DNA of 64,000 bases from Empedobacter stercoris (GTDB lineage Bacteria; Bacteroidota; Bacteroidia; Flavobacteriales; Weeksellaceae): the NCBI RefSeq assembly GCF_965137335.1, contig NZ_CBCRZD010000012.1. The stretch is one strand, 5' to 3'. Numbering within the stretch: position 1 is the stretch's first letter; each line of letters begins with the position of its first letter. The notes below the pieces were generated by a model, which saw nothing but the letters and a program-made list of their open reading frames with translations, was not told the DNA's origin and made no database searches. Positions 42,106 through 51,378 of the stretch are shown here, one piece after another. Position numbers and translations under genes: made by a program.

Positions 42106-42136
42106 TTTGCATTGATTTTTGAAATCATTACTTTTG
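42106..42136 (+). promoter_or_regulatory. Promoter of the nucleoid-associated protein gene
   Basis: TTTG (42106-42109), 19 bases, TACTTTTG (42129-42136). It lies inside the longer ORF that begins at 42064, so translation must begin downstream, at the ATG at 42157. Confidence 0.7.
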
Positions 42137-42156
42137 TTTTTAAGAAAATAGAAACA

Positions 42157-43206
42157 ATGATTGACGTTAAAAATGCTTACATCGCCTTTATCAGTTTACA
42201 AAAAGTAGGACATAAAGTTCGGGAAGAAGCAAATATTTTTGCTGATAAGACACTTGAGTATGACGAATCTAAGGAAGAACAATTGGTTCCTTTCTTATTA
42301 AGTCCGTTCAAAAAAACACTCGAAATTAATCATTTTACTCATTATACAGAAAAATTAGAATTTAATGTTTTGTATAATCAATGCAAGCAAATGTTTGACG
42401 AAGAGACCGATTTTATAGATTTTTCGCAGGAAGTTTTAAGTCATTTATATGAAAAATCATTGCATCCACAAATCAAGAGTGGTGAAGTTTTCATTACACT
42501 TTTCGAAAATATGATGTTTGATGGAATAGTATGTCGAGGAATTGGAATTTATAAGTTAGAAAACAAGAAAAAATTCTTACGTTTTGACGAATCAAAGGGA
42601 TTAGATTATAATATATGGAAAGGTTATAAACTTGAAGGAATAGATAAAGCTTGTCTTATTCTTGATGCTTATCGTGACGAAGGATTTCGTGTATATTCTA
42701 TTGATGATAAAAATGTTGAGTCTGAATATTGGAAGAAAAATTTCTTAGAAATTGATTTAATAAAAGACAATAATTACCATACAAAAAAATATATGGAGCT
42801 GATTACTGACTTTTCAAATGATTTCTTATTAGACAAAACCGATAAAAAACAGCAGGCAGAATTTATTTCAAACTCTATCAATGTATTGAATTCAAATGAA
42901 ATTGTAACCAACGAAATTTTTGAAGATCAGGTGTTAAAACCATTTGAAATTATTGATGAATTCAAAGAATACAAAAAAGATTACAGTGAAAATAATCGTG
43001 TAGAGTTTGTAGAATCCTTTGAAGTTTCTGTTCCTACTTTGATGAAAGAATCAAAGAAAATCAAAAGTGATATCAAATTAGATACAAAAATTAACATCAA
43101 ATTAGATTTAACTAATCCAGATGCGGCGGAAGAATATTTGGAACGTGGATTTGATGAGGAAAAGAAAATGTATTATTACAAAGTTTATTTTAATTCAGAA
43201 CAATAA
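42157..43206 (+). CDS. 37-kDa nucleoid-associated protein (NdpA/YejK family)
   Basis: A 349-aa cytosolic protein matching the NdpA family in its opening (MIDVKNAYIAFISLQKVGHK), in PFLLSPFKK, and in the central DGIVCRGIGIYKLENKKKFL. YejK in E. coli is nucleoid associated and interacts with topoisomerases; in Bacteroidota the role is untested. The start at 42157 is fixed by the promoter at 42106-42136. An inverted repeat follows the stop. Confidence 0.8.
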   Translation: MIDVKNAYIAFISLQKVGHKVREEANIFADKTLEYDESKEEQLVPFLLSPFKKTLEINHFTHYTEKLEFNVLYNQCKQMFDEETDFIDFSQEVLSHLYEKSLHPQIKSGEVFITLFENMMFDGIVCRGIGIYKLENKKKFLRFDESKGLDYNIWKGYKLEGIDKACLILDAYRDEGFRVYSIDDKNVESEYWKKNFLEIDLIKDNNYHTKKYMELITDFSNDFLLDKTDKKQQAEFISNSINVLNSNEIVTNEIFEDQVLKPFEIIDEFKEYKKDYSENNRVEFVESFEVSVPTLMKESKKIKSDIKLDTKINIKLDLTNPDAAEEYLERGFDEEKKMYYYKVYFNSEQ

Positions 43207-43228
43207 GATTAATTTCAATATAATATAA

Positions 43229-43253
43229 ACACTGTCCAAAATTGTGGACAGTG
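43229..43253 (+). terminator. Hairpin after the NdpA-type gene
   Basis: ACACTGTCCA and TGGACAGTGT form a perfect 10-bp stem with a 5-base loop. The T-run after it is interrupted (CAATATTTT), so terminator strength is uncertain. Confidence 0.55.
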
Positions 43254-43322
43254 TCAATATTTTATAAAAAAAGCGGTTTTGTAAGTTATTGTCAACTCTT
43301 ATGTATCTATTTGCACAAAATT

Positions 43323-43673
43323 TTAGATGGTATTTCTAAAAATTTTATCCAAAGATTTTCCCTTTGCTAATTCATCAATCACTTTATCCAAATATCTAAT
43401 TTTTTGATATAGCGGATCTTCAATTTCTTCTACTCTGTATCCACAGATTATACCCTTAATTTTATCTACATTTGGATTTAATTTAGCTTCAGCAAAAAAA
43501 GTTTCAAAATCTATTTTTGATTCTATTATTCGATCCAAATCATTTTTAGTGTAACCTGTTAACCAAAAAATAACTTCTTCTAATTCTTGAATTGTTCTTC
43601 CTTTGGATTCTATTTTTTTGATATAATGCGGATATACACTCGCAAAAGACATTTTAAAGACCTTTGTATTCAT
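43323..43673 (-). CDS. DUF2200 family protein
   Basis: A 116-aa protein whose start (KVFKMSFASVYPHYIKKIESKG), EVIFWLTGY, and CGYRVEEIEDPLYQKIRYLD match the DUF2200 family across almost its whole length. Function is unknown; it is small, soluble and helical. It stands 27 bases downstream of pepE and may be cotranscribed with it. Confidence 0.88.
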   Translation of the reverse strand: MNTKVFKMSFASVYPHYIKKIESKGRTIQELEEVIFWLTGYTKNDLDRIIESKIDFETFFAEAKLNPNVDKIKGIICGYRVEEIEDPLYQKIRYLDKVIDELAKGKSLDKIFRNTI

Positions 43674-43700
43674 TCGAAATAAATTATTGGATAAATAAAT

Positions 43701-44420
43701 TTACAAATAAATAGATTCTTCTAATATACCCGATTTTACTTCAATAGCCGATTGATTGGGTTTAAAAATTCGAGCTGTTAAATCTCCTTTCAATTCGATT
43801 GTTCCGTTTTCTACTCTCAACCAACTTCCTTCTCTTAATCCGATTACAGTTTGTCTATTAAATTTATGAAATTCGTTGATTCGCGTTTCTCTCGTTTCAC
43901 CTTTATGCGTAGAGTTTAGATCTGGATCCAAATAATGAGGATTAATATTAAATGGTAAAAACTGCAAGGCATCAAAACTTGGTGGATACACAATAGGCAT
44001 ATCATTTGTCGTTCCAATTGTTAAACCTGTCAAATTACTTCCTGCGCTACTACCCATATATGGAATACCTTCAGAAATTGTATTTCGTATAGCTTCAATT
44101 AAACCTAATTCGTACAAAGTTTTAAGTAATAAAAACGTATTTCCTCCTCCAACAAAAATAGCTTTTGCATTACAAATGGCTTCTTTCGGATTTTCATAAG
44201 TATGTAAACCTGTCACTTTTATTCCAAAAGGTTGCAAAGCAGTAACCACATTGTTCGTGTATTCATCGTGCGAAATGCCAGAAGGTCGCGCAAATGGAAC
44301 AAAAAGCAATTCATCTGTTTGTAAAAAATCTAAAATCTCTTCTCGAATATATTCTAAATATCCACTACCATAAATTGTACTTGTGCTAATCACAAGCAAT
44401 CGATAATTTGGATGTATCAT
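43701..44420 (-). CDS. pepE: Alpha-aspartyl dipeptidase (peptidase E)
   Basis: A serine dipeptidase of family S51 that cleaves N-terminal Asp-X dipeptides. The 239-aa length is normal. The nucleophile is Ser125 in YMGSSAGSN, preceded by FVGGGNTF, which forms part of the active site; NINPHYLDP carries the catalytic His region. It is cytosolic, with no signal peptide. Confidence 0.93.
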   Translation of the reverse strand: MIHPNYRLLVISTSTIYGSGYLEYIREEILDFLQTDELLFVPFARPSGISHDEYTNNVVTALQPFGIKVTGLHTYENPKEAICNAKAIFVGGGNTFLLLKTLYELGLIEAIRNTISEGIPYMGSSAGSNLTGLTIGTTNDMPIVYPPSFDALQFLPFNINPHYLDPDLNSTHKGETRETRINEFHKFNRQTVIGLREGSWLRVENGTIELKGDLTARIFKPNQSAIEVKSGILEESIYL

Positions 44421-44454
44421 AAAATCTAATTTTTATCAAAGTTAATTCTAAAAA

Positions 44455-44487
44455 CAAAAAACCGAAGCATTTTTACTTCGGTTTTTA
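44455..44487 (-). terminator. Rho-independent terminator of the ABC exporter operon
   Basis: On the minus strand ACCGAAG and CTTCGGT close a hairpin followed by T residues, just past the permease stop. Confidence 0.75.
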
Positions 44488-44494
44488 TATCGTT

Positions 44495-45814
44495 TTAATT
44501 TTTATACGAGATCCATTTAATCATTTCTTTTACGGTTGGTTTTTTACCATAAATTAAAATTCCAATTCTGTAAATTTTTCCAGCCATATAAACCATAAAA
44601 ATAGTGCTGATTAACAATAAAAATAAGGATAACGCTAATTGCCAAATCGGAACATCGAATGGAATTCGAGTAATCATAGAAATTGGAGAAGTTAGCGGAA
44701 TCATCGATAACCAAAAAGCGACAGGACCATCTGGATTTTCGAAAGTCGTCATGCTTCCATAAAGTCCAATCATCATTGGCACTAAAGGAAAATATGTAAA
44801 TTGTTGTGTATCTGTATCATTATCTACAGCCGAGCCAATTGCTGCAAAAACTGAACTGTAAAACAAATAACCTAAAATAAAATAAGCAATAAATACAAAA
44901 ATAATTAACGGATAATTAAATGTCAATAAAACTTCGCTAATCTCTGTTATTTTCTGCATCATATCTGGGTTCGACTCTGCTAATTGAGCTTGGTTCATCA
45001 TTTGTTGCGACATATCCATTTTAGACGCTGCGACAGCTGGAAAAATCATCAACAAAGCCATAGTCATTCCAATCCAAATCGCAAATTGAGTAACTGCAAC
45101 CATGGTTGTTCCCACAATTTTACCCATCATCAATTCGAAAGGTTTGACAGAAGATATAATGATTTCAACCACACGGTTATTTTTTTCTTCCACAACAGAG
45201 CGCATTACTTTTACACCATATATCATCACAAACATAAAAATGATGTACGTTAAAAACATGGCTAAAGCAATTTTCAACTCCATTCCTTTGTCTTCTTTTC
45301 CATCCGAAACATTGAAAATATTCAAGTTAACCCGAGCTTTAGAAGCTTCTAAAGCAGTTTCGTTGATACCTGACTTTGTTTGTTTCTCTTTCTCGATTTT
45401 ATCACTAATTGTGCGTGATATTTTTTCGCGATCTGTGATTCCCAAATTACCATTGGTAATTAACTCGGTATTTTTTTCAATATTTTCATAGTTACCATCT
45501 GTATTTTTTGGAATATGAAGAATAGCATTCAAATATTCACTTCCTTTCAATGTATCTTTTATTGATTTCAATTCTTGAGGCGTATAAATACTAAACATCA
45601 TTTGTTTAGAAGATTTAAACGATGTAATAAACTCAGAACTTTCATCCACAATTGCGATATTTTTGACTTCTGAATTATTGGCAGAACTTAAAAAGAAAAT
45701 TACCGCTCCTGCTCCAACAATTAATAAAGGAGAAAGAAAAGTCATAATAACAAACGCTTTATTTTTTACCTGTGAAAAAAATTCGCGTTGCGCAACCAAA
45801 AATATATTTTTCAT
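44495..45814 (-). CDS. ABC transporter permease, NatB-like (ABC-2 family)
   Basis: A 439-aa membrane subunit. A first helix (about 18-42) is followed by a large extracytoplasmic domain (about 45-185), then a block of five helices, as in NatB and other ABC-2 permeases with a long external loop. Its ATP-hydrolysing partner lies 12 bases upstream in the same operon. NatAB exports sodium in Bacillus; here the substrate is only a guess and could be a drug or lipid. Confidence 0.88.
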   Translation of the reverse strand: MKNIFLVAQREFFSQVKNKAFVIMTFLSPLLIVGAGAVIFFLSSANNSEVKNIAIVDESSEFITSFKSSKQMMFSIYTPQELKSIKDTLKGSEYLNAILHIPKNTDGNYENIEKNTELITNGNLGITDREKISRTISDKIEKEKQTKSGINETALEASKARVNLNIFNVSDGKEDKGMELKIALAMFLTYIIFMFVMIYGVKVMRSVVEEKNNRVVEIIISSVKPFELMMGKIVGTTMVAVTQFAIWIGMTMALLMIFPAVAASKMDMSQQMMNQAQLAESNPDMMQKITEISEVLLTFNYPLIIFVFIAYFILGYLFYSSVFAAIGSAVDNDTDTQQFTYFPLVPMMIGLYGSMTTFENPDGPVAFWLSMIPLTSPISMITRIPFDVPIWQLALSLFLLLISTIFMVYMAGKIYRIGILIYGKKPTVKEMIKWISYKN

Positions 45815-45826
45815 TTATAATTAAGC

Positions 45827-46759
45827 TTAAAGATTAGAAATAGAACTTTGTTTAACAGCTTCTAAAAATACGTCATTCATCGAAGGAATAATTTCTTTGA
45901 ATTGATGAACTTGACCAATTTGCATTAACTTTTGTAAAATTTCGTTTGTTGGTGTTTCTTTATTGTATAAAAGATTAAACTCTGTTCGTTGATTAAAATT
46001 TCTCATGTCAGAAATTTCAAATTCATTTGCTAAATTTTGTAGAGCATCCGATGCTACTTCATCCAATTGAATAGAAAATTTACCAGTTTTGAATTGATTT
46101 CTCACTTCTTCTATTGTTCCATCTAACACTTTATTAGATTGATTGATTAATGCAACATGATCACACATTTCTTCAACAGATTCCATTCTGTGAGTCGAAA
46201 AAATAATTGTCGTCCCTTTATCTCTTAATTCCAAAATTTCATTTGCAATGATTTGCGCATTTACAGGATCAAAACCACTAAAAGGTTCATCAAAAATTAA
46301 CAACGAAGGATCGTGAATAACCGTAATAACAAACTGAACTTTTTGTCCCATTCCTTTCGAAAGTTCACTCAATTTTTTATTCCACCAAGACATCATATCA
46401 AGTTTTTCGAACCAATATTCGGTACGTTTTCTTGCTTCAGCAGAAGAAAGACCTTTTAATTTCGCAAAATAAAGGGCTTGTTCTCCTACTTTCATATTCT
46501 TGTATAACCCACGTTCCTCTGGCATATAACCAACTTGACCAATTGATTTTTTTGTCAAAGGCTCTCCGTTTAGTAAAATTGTTCCGCTATCAGGAGCTGT
46601 AATTTGGTTGACAATACGAATAAACGTTGTTTTTCCAGCACCATTTGGTCCCAATAGTCCATAAATAGACCCCTGTGGAATGTTGATACTAAAATTGTTG
46701 AGTGCAACTTTATTTTTATATTTCCTTGTTAAGCCTTCGGCTTGCAATAAAAAATCCAT
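45827..46759 (-). CDS. ABC transporter ATP-binding protein, NatA-like
   Basis: A 310-aa ATPase. Walker A is GPNGAGKT (37-44), the signature is LSKGMGQK (near 138-145), Walker B is LLIFDEPF, and the H-loop His is in FSTHRME. The C-terminal 90 residues form the extra domain of DrrA/NatA-type proteins. It is the first gene of a two-gene exporter operon. Confidence 0.93.
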   Translation of the reverse strand: MDFLLQAEGLTRKYKNKVALNNFSINIPQGSIYGLLGPNGAGKTTFIRIVNQITAPDSGTILLNGEPLTKKSIGQVGYMPEERGLYKNMKVGEQALYFAKLKGLSSAEARKRTEYWFEKLDMMSWWNKKLSELSKGMGQKVQFVITVIHDPSLLIFDEPFSGFDPVNAQIIANEILELRDKGTTIIFSTHRMESVEEMCDHVALINQSNKVLDGTIEEVRNQFKTGKFSIQLDEVASDALQNLANEFEISDMRNFNQRTEFNLLYNKETPTNEILQKLMQIGQVHQFKEIIPSMNDVFLEAVKQSSISNL

Positions 46760-46817
46760 TATCTATATCATTTGATTTGTAAAATTAGTAAGAAGAAAGT
46801 AGATTTCGTTACAGATT

Positions 46818-47150
46818 TTAATGAGATTCGTTCGGATCCCATACAATTTCTTTAAAATTGACCACTTTATCATTTACTATCTCTATACCTTCATTTTCCA
46901 ACAATTGTTGCATTAAACTCGAAGGATTAAAATGATGCTTTCCTGTTAATTGACCATTTCTATTAACCACTCGATGAGCTGGAACATCATCTCGATGGTG
47001 TGAATGATTCATTGCATAACCAACAACACGTGCTGAAAATTTTTCACCTATACTTTTCGCTATCAATCCATAAGTAGAAACTCGTCCTTCTGGGATTTGA
47101 CAAACGATTTGGTAAATTTTCTCATAAGTATCAGAAATAATTTTTGTCAC
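46818..47150 (-). CDS. Alkyltransferase-like (ATL) DNA-repair protein
   Basis: A 110-aa protein with the DNA-binding domain of O6-alkylguanine-DNA alkyltransferases. The active-site PCHRVV of the repair enzymes reads PAHRVV here (Ala58), so it cannot accept an alkyl group. ATL proteins with this change bind O6-alkylguanine and flag it for nucleotide excision repair. GRVSTYGLIAKSIG and ARVVGYAM are the helix and Arg-finger regions. It is monocistronic and divergent from the gene at 47192. Confidence 0.9.
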   Translation of the reverse strand: MTKIISDTYEKIYQIVCQIPEGRVSTYGLIAKSIGEKFSARVVGYAMNHSHHRDDVPAHRVVNRNGQLTGKHHFNPSSLMQQLLENEGIEIVNDKVVNFKEIVWDPNESH

Positions 47151-47191
47151 AATCTAAACATTTATTGTAAATTTAGATAAACTAATAGAAT

Positions 47192-47734
47192 ATGAGCCAA
47201 AAAGTTCCCATTAAATCTCTTTTAAGCCGTCCACGTTTTAAGGTATTTACACGTCTATCAAAACAAGAATTTATACAATTAATTAAAAAGCATTTACAAG
47301 AAAACACAACCGAATTTGGAGGTTATGCAAATATAGAAGTTGCTATGGTTCGAGTAAGAAAAGATAAAGATAAATATTGGCATCCCCAATTACAAATTCG
47401 AATTGAAGAAGATGATGATCATCCAAATTATTTGGTTGTTAGAGGAATTATTGGTCCTAAACCCAGCATTTGGACATTTTTTGCTTTCCTTTATGGATTA
47501 AGTGGTGCCGTTTTTATAACATTAGGCTCGTATGCAATTTCAGAATACATGGTAAAAGGTGAAAGTATATGGATTTGGTCTGTTCCGTTTTCTGTTATAT
47601 TGGCTTTAGGAACTTATTTAGCAAGTTTATATGGACATCAATTGGCCAAATTTCAATTAGGAAGATTGTATCATTTTGTAAATACGTTATTAAATGATGC
47701 AGAATTTTATGAAAACAATGAAAATATAAAATAA
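47192..47734 (+). CDS. Hypothetical membrane protein, two helices
   Basis: A 180-aa protein not assigned to a family. A cytosolic N-terminal domain (about 1-90, with EFGGYANIEVAMVRVRKDKD) precedes two membrane helices (about 95-118 and 128-150) and a short tail. The arrangement resembles small membrane proteins found in many Flavobacteriia. No catalytic motif is visible. A hairpin terminator separates it from the convergent cold-shock gene. Confidence 0.6.
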   Translation: MSQKVPIKSLLSRPRFKVFTRLSKQEFIQLIKKHLQENTTEFGGYANIEVAMVRVRKDKDKYWHPQLQIRIEEDDDHPNYLVVRGIIGPKPSIWTFFAFLYGLSGAVFITLGSYAISEYMVKGESIWIWSVPFSVILALGTYLASLYGHQLAKFQLGRLYHFVNTLLNDAEFYENNENIK

Positions 47735-47760
47735 AAAAAAGCGACCAATCCGGTCGCTTT
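47732..47760. terminator. Terminator between the membrane protein and cold-shock genes
   Basis: AAAGCGACC and GGTCGCTTT form the stem. The nine-base A-run on the left makes it strongest for the minus-strand cold-shock transcript. Confidence 0.75.
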
Positions 47761-47789
47761 ACAAGAAATATGTTGAGATAATATATTAA

Positions 47790-47981
47790 TTAGATTACTT
47801 TCACATTAACGGCGTTGATACCTTTTTTTCCTTGTTCTAAATCAAATGATACTTTATCATTTTGAGCTACTTTGTCTGCCAAACCAGAAACGTGTACGAA
47901 GTACTCTTTTCCTGATTCATCATCTTTAATAAATCCGTATCCTTTTTCTTCATTAAAGAATTTTACAGTTCCTTTATTCAT
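47790..47981 (-). CDS. Cold-shock domain protein
   Basis: A 63-aa single OB-fold nucleic-acid chaperone. The RNA-binding motifs are RNP1 (KGYGFI, 13-18) and RNP2 (YFVHVS, 27-32), both intact. CspA-type proteins melt RNA secondary structure and are often cold-induced. The region upstream (47982-48116) is AT- and T-rich, about 135 bases, and could hold a long leader, but no clear cold-box was found. Confidence 0.95.
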   Translation of the reverse strand: MNKGTVKFFNEEKGYGFIKDDESGKEYFVHVSGLADKVAQNDKVSFDLEQGKKGINAVNVKVI

Positions 47982-48091
47982 AGTATTTTATTTACGCCGA
48001 TAAAGATATAAGAATTATTTTCAAAACCAATACTATATTCATTTTTTTTTAGTTTTTTTTAGTTCCATTTTTTTAGACTACCAATTCAACC

Positions 48092-48099
48092 TAATTTTG
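48092..48099 (+). promoter_or_regulatory. -7 promoter element of hemW
   Basis: TAATTTTG fits the Bacteroidota -7 box and lies 17 bases upstream of the TTG start of hemW. Confidence 0.45.
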
Positions 48100-48116
48100 C
48101 CTAATATTTAATTATT

Positions 48117-49244
48117 TTGGCAGGAATCTATATTCATATCCCCTTTTGCAAACAGAAATGTAGTTATTGTGACTTTCATTTTTCTACAAATCTTCACAAC
48201 AAATCTAATCTGGTAAAAGCGATTAACAAAGAGCTTTTACTTAGAAAAAATGAAATATCACAACCACTTGAAACTATTTATTTTGGTGGAGGAACTCCTT
48301 CTATCCTTTCTGAAATAGAATTAGAAAGCATTTTCGAAACGATTTTTAAAAATTATTCAACCCAAAATTTAAAAGAAGTTACACTCGAAGCAAATCCAGA
48401 TGATTTGAACCAAGAAAAACTTAAATTCTTAAAATCAACTCCTATCAATCGTTTTTCGATTGGTGTACAATCGTTTTTTGAAGAAGATCTACAATTAATG
48501 AACCGTGCACACAATGCACAAGATGCAGAACGATCGATAAAACTTGTTCAGGATTTTGGTTTTGATAACATCACAATTGATTTGATATATGGTTCTTCGA
48601 CAACAACTAATGATATGTGGATGAAGAATCTTCAGCAAGCAATAAATTTAAATGTTCCGCATATTTCTTCTTATGCTTTAACGGTTGAAGAGAAAACAAT
48701 TTTGGATCATCAAATCAAAAAAGGAATCACAAAACCTGTTGATGAAGATCGTCAAAATGAACAATTTCAGCTCTTAGTTGATACCTTAACATCGAATAAT
48801 TTTATACAATACGAGATTTCTAATTTTGGAAAAGAAAATTATTTTTCTTTGCATAATTCCAATTACTGGAAAGGAATTCATTACATGGGAATTGGTCCAT
48901 CTGCTCATTCTTACAATGGAAAATCACGTGCTTGGAATATAGCCAACAATACAAAATATATACAAGCAATTAATCAAAATAATTTACCTCAAGAAATTGA
49001 AGTGTTAAATGAAGCTGAACGATTTAATGAAATGATAATGATCGGATTAAGAACTATATACGGAATAGATATTGATCGAATAAATTCTGAATTTTCTCAA
49101 CCTATACTTGACTTATTTTATCAAGAAATCAATCAGTTAATTAAAGAAAATCTTATCATCAAACAAGAAAATAAAATCATTTTGAAACCTGAATCAAAAT
49201 TTTTTGCTGATGGAATTGCATCAAGATTATTTTACATCGATTAA
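48117..49244 (+). CDS. hemW: Radical SAM heme chaperone HemW
   Basis: A cytosolic radical-SAM protein that delivers heme, 375 aa. The 4Fe-4S ligands are Cys11, Cys15 and Cys18 (PFCKQKCSYCDF), followed by YFGGGTPS. The HemW-type C-terminal domain is present (SNYWKGIHYMGIGPSAHS). It lacks the extra Cys of coproporphyrinogen dehydrogenase HemN. The start is a TTG (48117-48119): no ATG or GTG exists between it and an in-frame stop at 48102-48104, and the protein opens MAGIYIHIPFC as in relatives. murI follows by 17 bases. Confidence 0.94.
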   Translation: MAGIYIHIPFCKQKCSYCDFHFSTNLHNKSNLVKAINKELLLRKNEISQPLETIYFGGGTPSILSEIELESIFETIFKNYSTQNLKEVTLEANPDDLNQEKLKFLKSTPINRFSIGVQSFFEEDLQLMNRAHNAQDAERSIKLVQDFGFDNITIDLIYGSSTTTNDMWMKNLQQAINLNVPHISSYALTVEEKTILDHQIKKGITKPVDEDRQNEQFQLLVDTLTSNNFIQYEISNFGKENYFSLHNSNYWKGIHYMGIGPSAHSYNGKSRAWNIANNTKYIQAINQNNLPQEIEVLNEAERFNEMIMIGLRTIYGIDIDRINSEFSQPILDLFYQEINQLIKENLIIKQENKIILKPESKFFADGIASRLFYID

Positions 49245-49261
49245 ATTGTTAAATTTGCGTT

Positions 49262-50068
49262 ATGAATGATAACAGACCAATAGGTGTTTTCGACTCTGGT
49301 GTTGGTGGTTTGATGTTTGCAAAAGAAATAAAACGTTTGCTACCAAACGAAAGTTTAATTTATTTTGGTGACACTCAAAATTTACCTTACGGAGAAAAAT
49401 CTAAAGAAGCGATTACACAATTTTCGGTAGACATTACTAATTTTTTAAAGGACAATGATTGTAAAGCAATTTTAGTTGCATGTAATTCTGCAACTGCGAA
49501 TGCTTTGAAAGAGATTAGAAATGCTGCAGGAAAAGATATTCCTGTTATTGATGTTATTTCTCCCGTTGCTGAAAAAGTATCGTTCGAACTAAGAGAAAAA
49601 ATTGGCGTTATTGCAACAAAAACAACAGTTAATTCAGGTGCATACAAAAAAGCAATTCGGCGTCGCAATAAACACATCAACGTAGTTGAAATGGCAACTC
49701 CACTCTTGGTACCTGTTATCGAAGAAGGTTTCGCAAATTCTATTATTTCTAAAGCTGTTTTAGAAACTTATTTGTTAAACAAAAAATTAGAAGGAATTGA
49801 TTCTATTATTTTAGGGTGTACTCATTATACTCATCTTGAAAAAGAAATCAATCAAGTATTCGAAGGGAAAGTTGATATTGTAAATTCGCCTTTAATAGTA
49901 ATTAATCAAGTCATTTATCAATTAGCGAAAGAAGGAAAATTAGCAGAAAAAAATGCTGCTGCAACCTATACTTTTTATATTTCTGTAAACACAGATAACA
50001 TTATAAAAGTTGCTAAAAAATTCTTTGGAAAAGATATTCAATTAATTGAAAAAAAATTAATGAACTAA
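49262..50068 (+). CDS. murI: Glutamate racemase
   Basis: Makes D-glutamate for peptidoglycan. The 268-aa protein has the two catalytic cysteines, Cys74 in ACNSATAN and Cys186 in LGCTHYTH, and the opening IGVFDSGVGGL. It lies 17 bases after hemW with no promoter between them, so it is likely cotranscribed. A terminator follows. Confidence 0.96.
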   Translation: MNDNRPIGVFDSGVGGLMFAKEIKRLLPNESLIYFGDTQNLPYGEKSKEAITQFSVDITNFLKDNDCKAILVACNSATANALKEIRNAAGKDIPVIDVISPVAEKVSFELREKIGVIATKTTVNSGAYKKAIRRRNKHINVVEMATPLLVPVIEEGFANSIISKAVLETYLLNKKLEGIDSIILGCTHYTHLEKEINQVFEGKVDIVNSPLIVINQVIYQLAKEGKLAEKNAAATYTFYISVNTDNIIKVAKKFFGKDIQLIEKKLMN

Positions 50069-50073
50069 ATAGA

Positions 50074-50099
50074 ACCGACTATCATTTGTCGGTTTTTTT
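50074..50099 (+). terminator. Rho-independent terminator after murI
   Basis: ACCGAC and GTCGGT close a hairpin with an 8-base loop that runs into seven T residues. Confidence 0.8.
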
Positions 50100-50135
50100 A
50101 TAGATAATAACATACAAACAAAAACAAATTATTAC

Positions 50136-51368
50136 ATGGAAAGAACATCAGAATTAATTGCATTAGAAGAAAAATACGGAGCTCATAACTATCATCCGCT
50201 TCCAGTAGTTTTGGAAAAAGGAGAAGGAGTTTACGTTTGGGACGTAGATGGAAAAAAATATTTCGATTTCCTATCTGCTTATTCAGCTGTCAATCAAGGA
50301 CATTGTCATCCTCGAATTATTAATAGATTAAAAGAACAAGCAGAAAAATTAACGTTAACTTCTCGTGCTTTTTACAATGCTGAACTTGGAAAATATGAAA
50401 AATTTCTAACAGAATTGTTCGGTTTCGAGAAAGTACTTCCTATGAACACGGGAGCTGAAGCTGTTGAAACTGCTCTAAAAATTGCTCGTAAATGGGGGTA
50501 TGAGAAGAAAGGAATTGCAGCTGGTGAAGCAATTATTGTTGTATGTAAAGACAATTTCCATGGACGTACAACAACTATTATTTCTTTTTCGAATGATGAA
50601 GATGCGCGTAAAAACTTCAATCCTTATACAAGTGGTTTTGAAGCCGTTGAATACAATGATGTAAATGCTTTGAAACAATTATTTGAAGAAAAAGCTGACA
50701 AAATTTGTGGGTTCTTAGTAGAGCCTATTCAAGGTGAAGCTGGTGTTAATGTTCCTTCTGAAGGATATTTAAAAGCTTGTGAAGAATTATGTAAACAAAA
50801 CAATGTTTTATTTATTGCAGATGAAATCCAAACAGGAATTGCTCGTACAGGAAAAATGTTAGCGATTGATCATGAAAATATTAATGCTGATGTTTTAATT
50901 TTAGGTAAAGCTGTATCGGGTGGAGTTTATCCTGTTTCTGCTGTTTTAGCAAATGATGAAGTGATGAATGTGATTAAACCAGGACAACATGGTTCTACTT
51001 ACGGTGGAAATCCTTTGGCTGCAGCGGTTGCAATGGAAGCTTTACAAGTTGTTTTAGACGAAAAATTAGCTGATAACGCAGAAAAATTAGGTCAAATTTT
51101 TAGAACAGAAATCACTAAAATGGCTGAAGAATTTCCTTTATTCAAATCGGTTCGTGGTAAAGGTTTATTAAATGCTATTTTAATCAATGATACGCCAGAA
51201 TCTGAAACAGCATGGAATTTCTGTGTTGCTATGAAAGATAACGGTTTATTGGCTAAACCTACACACGGAAACATCATTCGTTTCGCTCCTCCTCTTGTGA
51301 TGAACGAAGAACAATTGCACGAATGTTTAGCGATTATTCGTAAAACCGCAGAAGAGTTTAACAAATAA
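50136..51368 (+). CDS. rocD: Ornithine aminotransferase
   Basis: A PLP enzyme that moves the delta-amino group of ornithine to 2-oxoglutarate, linking arginine and proline metabolism. At 410 aa it is a full class III aminotransferase. The Schiff-base lysine is Lys258 in LILGKAVSGG, the PLP-binding MNTGAEAVETALKIAR starts near 103, and GSTYGGNPLAAAVAMEAL is characteristic of ornithine aminotransferases. It is monocistronic. Confidence 0.95.
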   Translation: MERTSELIALEEKYGAHNYHPLPVVLEKGEGVYVWDVDGKKYFDFLSAYSAVNQGHCHPRIINRLKEQAEKLTLTSRAFYNAELGKYEKFLTELFGFEKVLPMNTGAEAVETALKIARKWGYEKKGIAAGEAIIVVCKDNFHGRTTTIISFSNDEDARKNFNPYTSGFEAVEYNDVNALKQLFEEKADKICGFLVEPIQGEAGVNVPSEGYLKACEELCKQNNVLFIADEIQTGIARTGKMLAIDHENINADVLILGKAVSGGVYPVSAVLANDEVMNVIKPGQHGSTYGGNPLAAAVAMEALQVVLDEKLADNAEKLGQIFRTEITKMAEEFPLFKSVRGKGLLNAILINDTPESETAWNFCVAMKDNGLLAKPTHGNIIRFAPPLVMNEEQLHECLAIIRKTAEEFNK

Positions 51369-51378
51369 TATAGCATAA

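Noticed and set aside
42064..42156. N-terminal extension of the NdpA-type protein
   Set aside because: A full consensus promoter (42106-42136) lies inside it, and the extension is a Phe/Ile-rich translation of AT-rich promoter DNA.
45102..45491. Plus-strand ORF of 129 codons opposite the ABC permease
   Set aside because: It lies entirely antisense to a well-supported membrane protein; its Ser/Phe/Ile-rich content is what the reverse of that gene gives.
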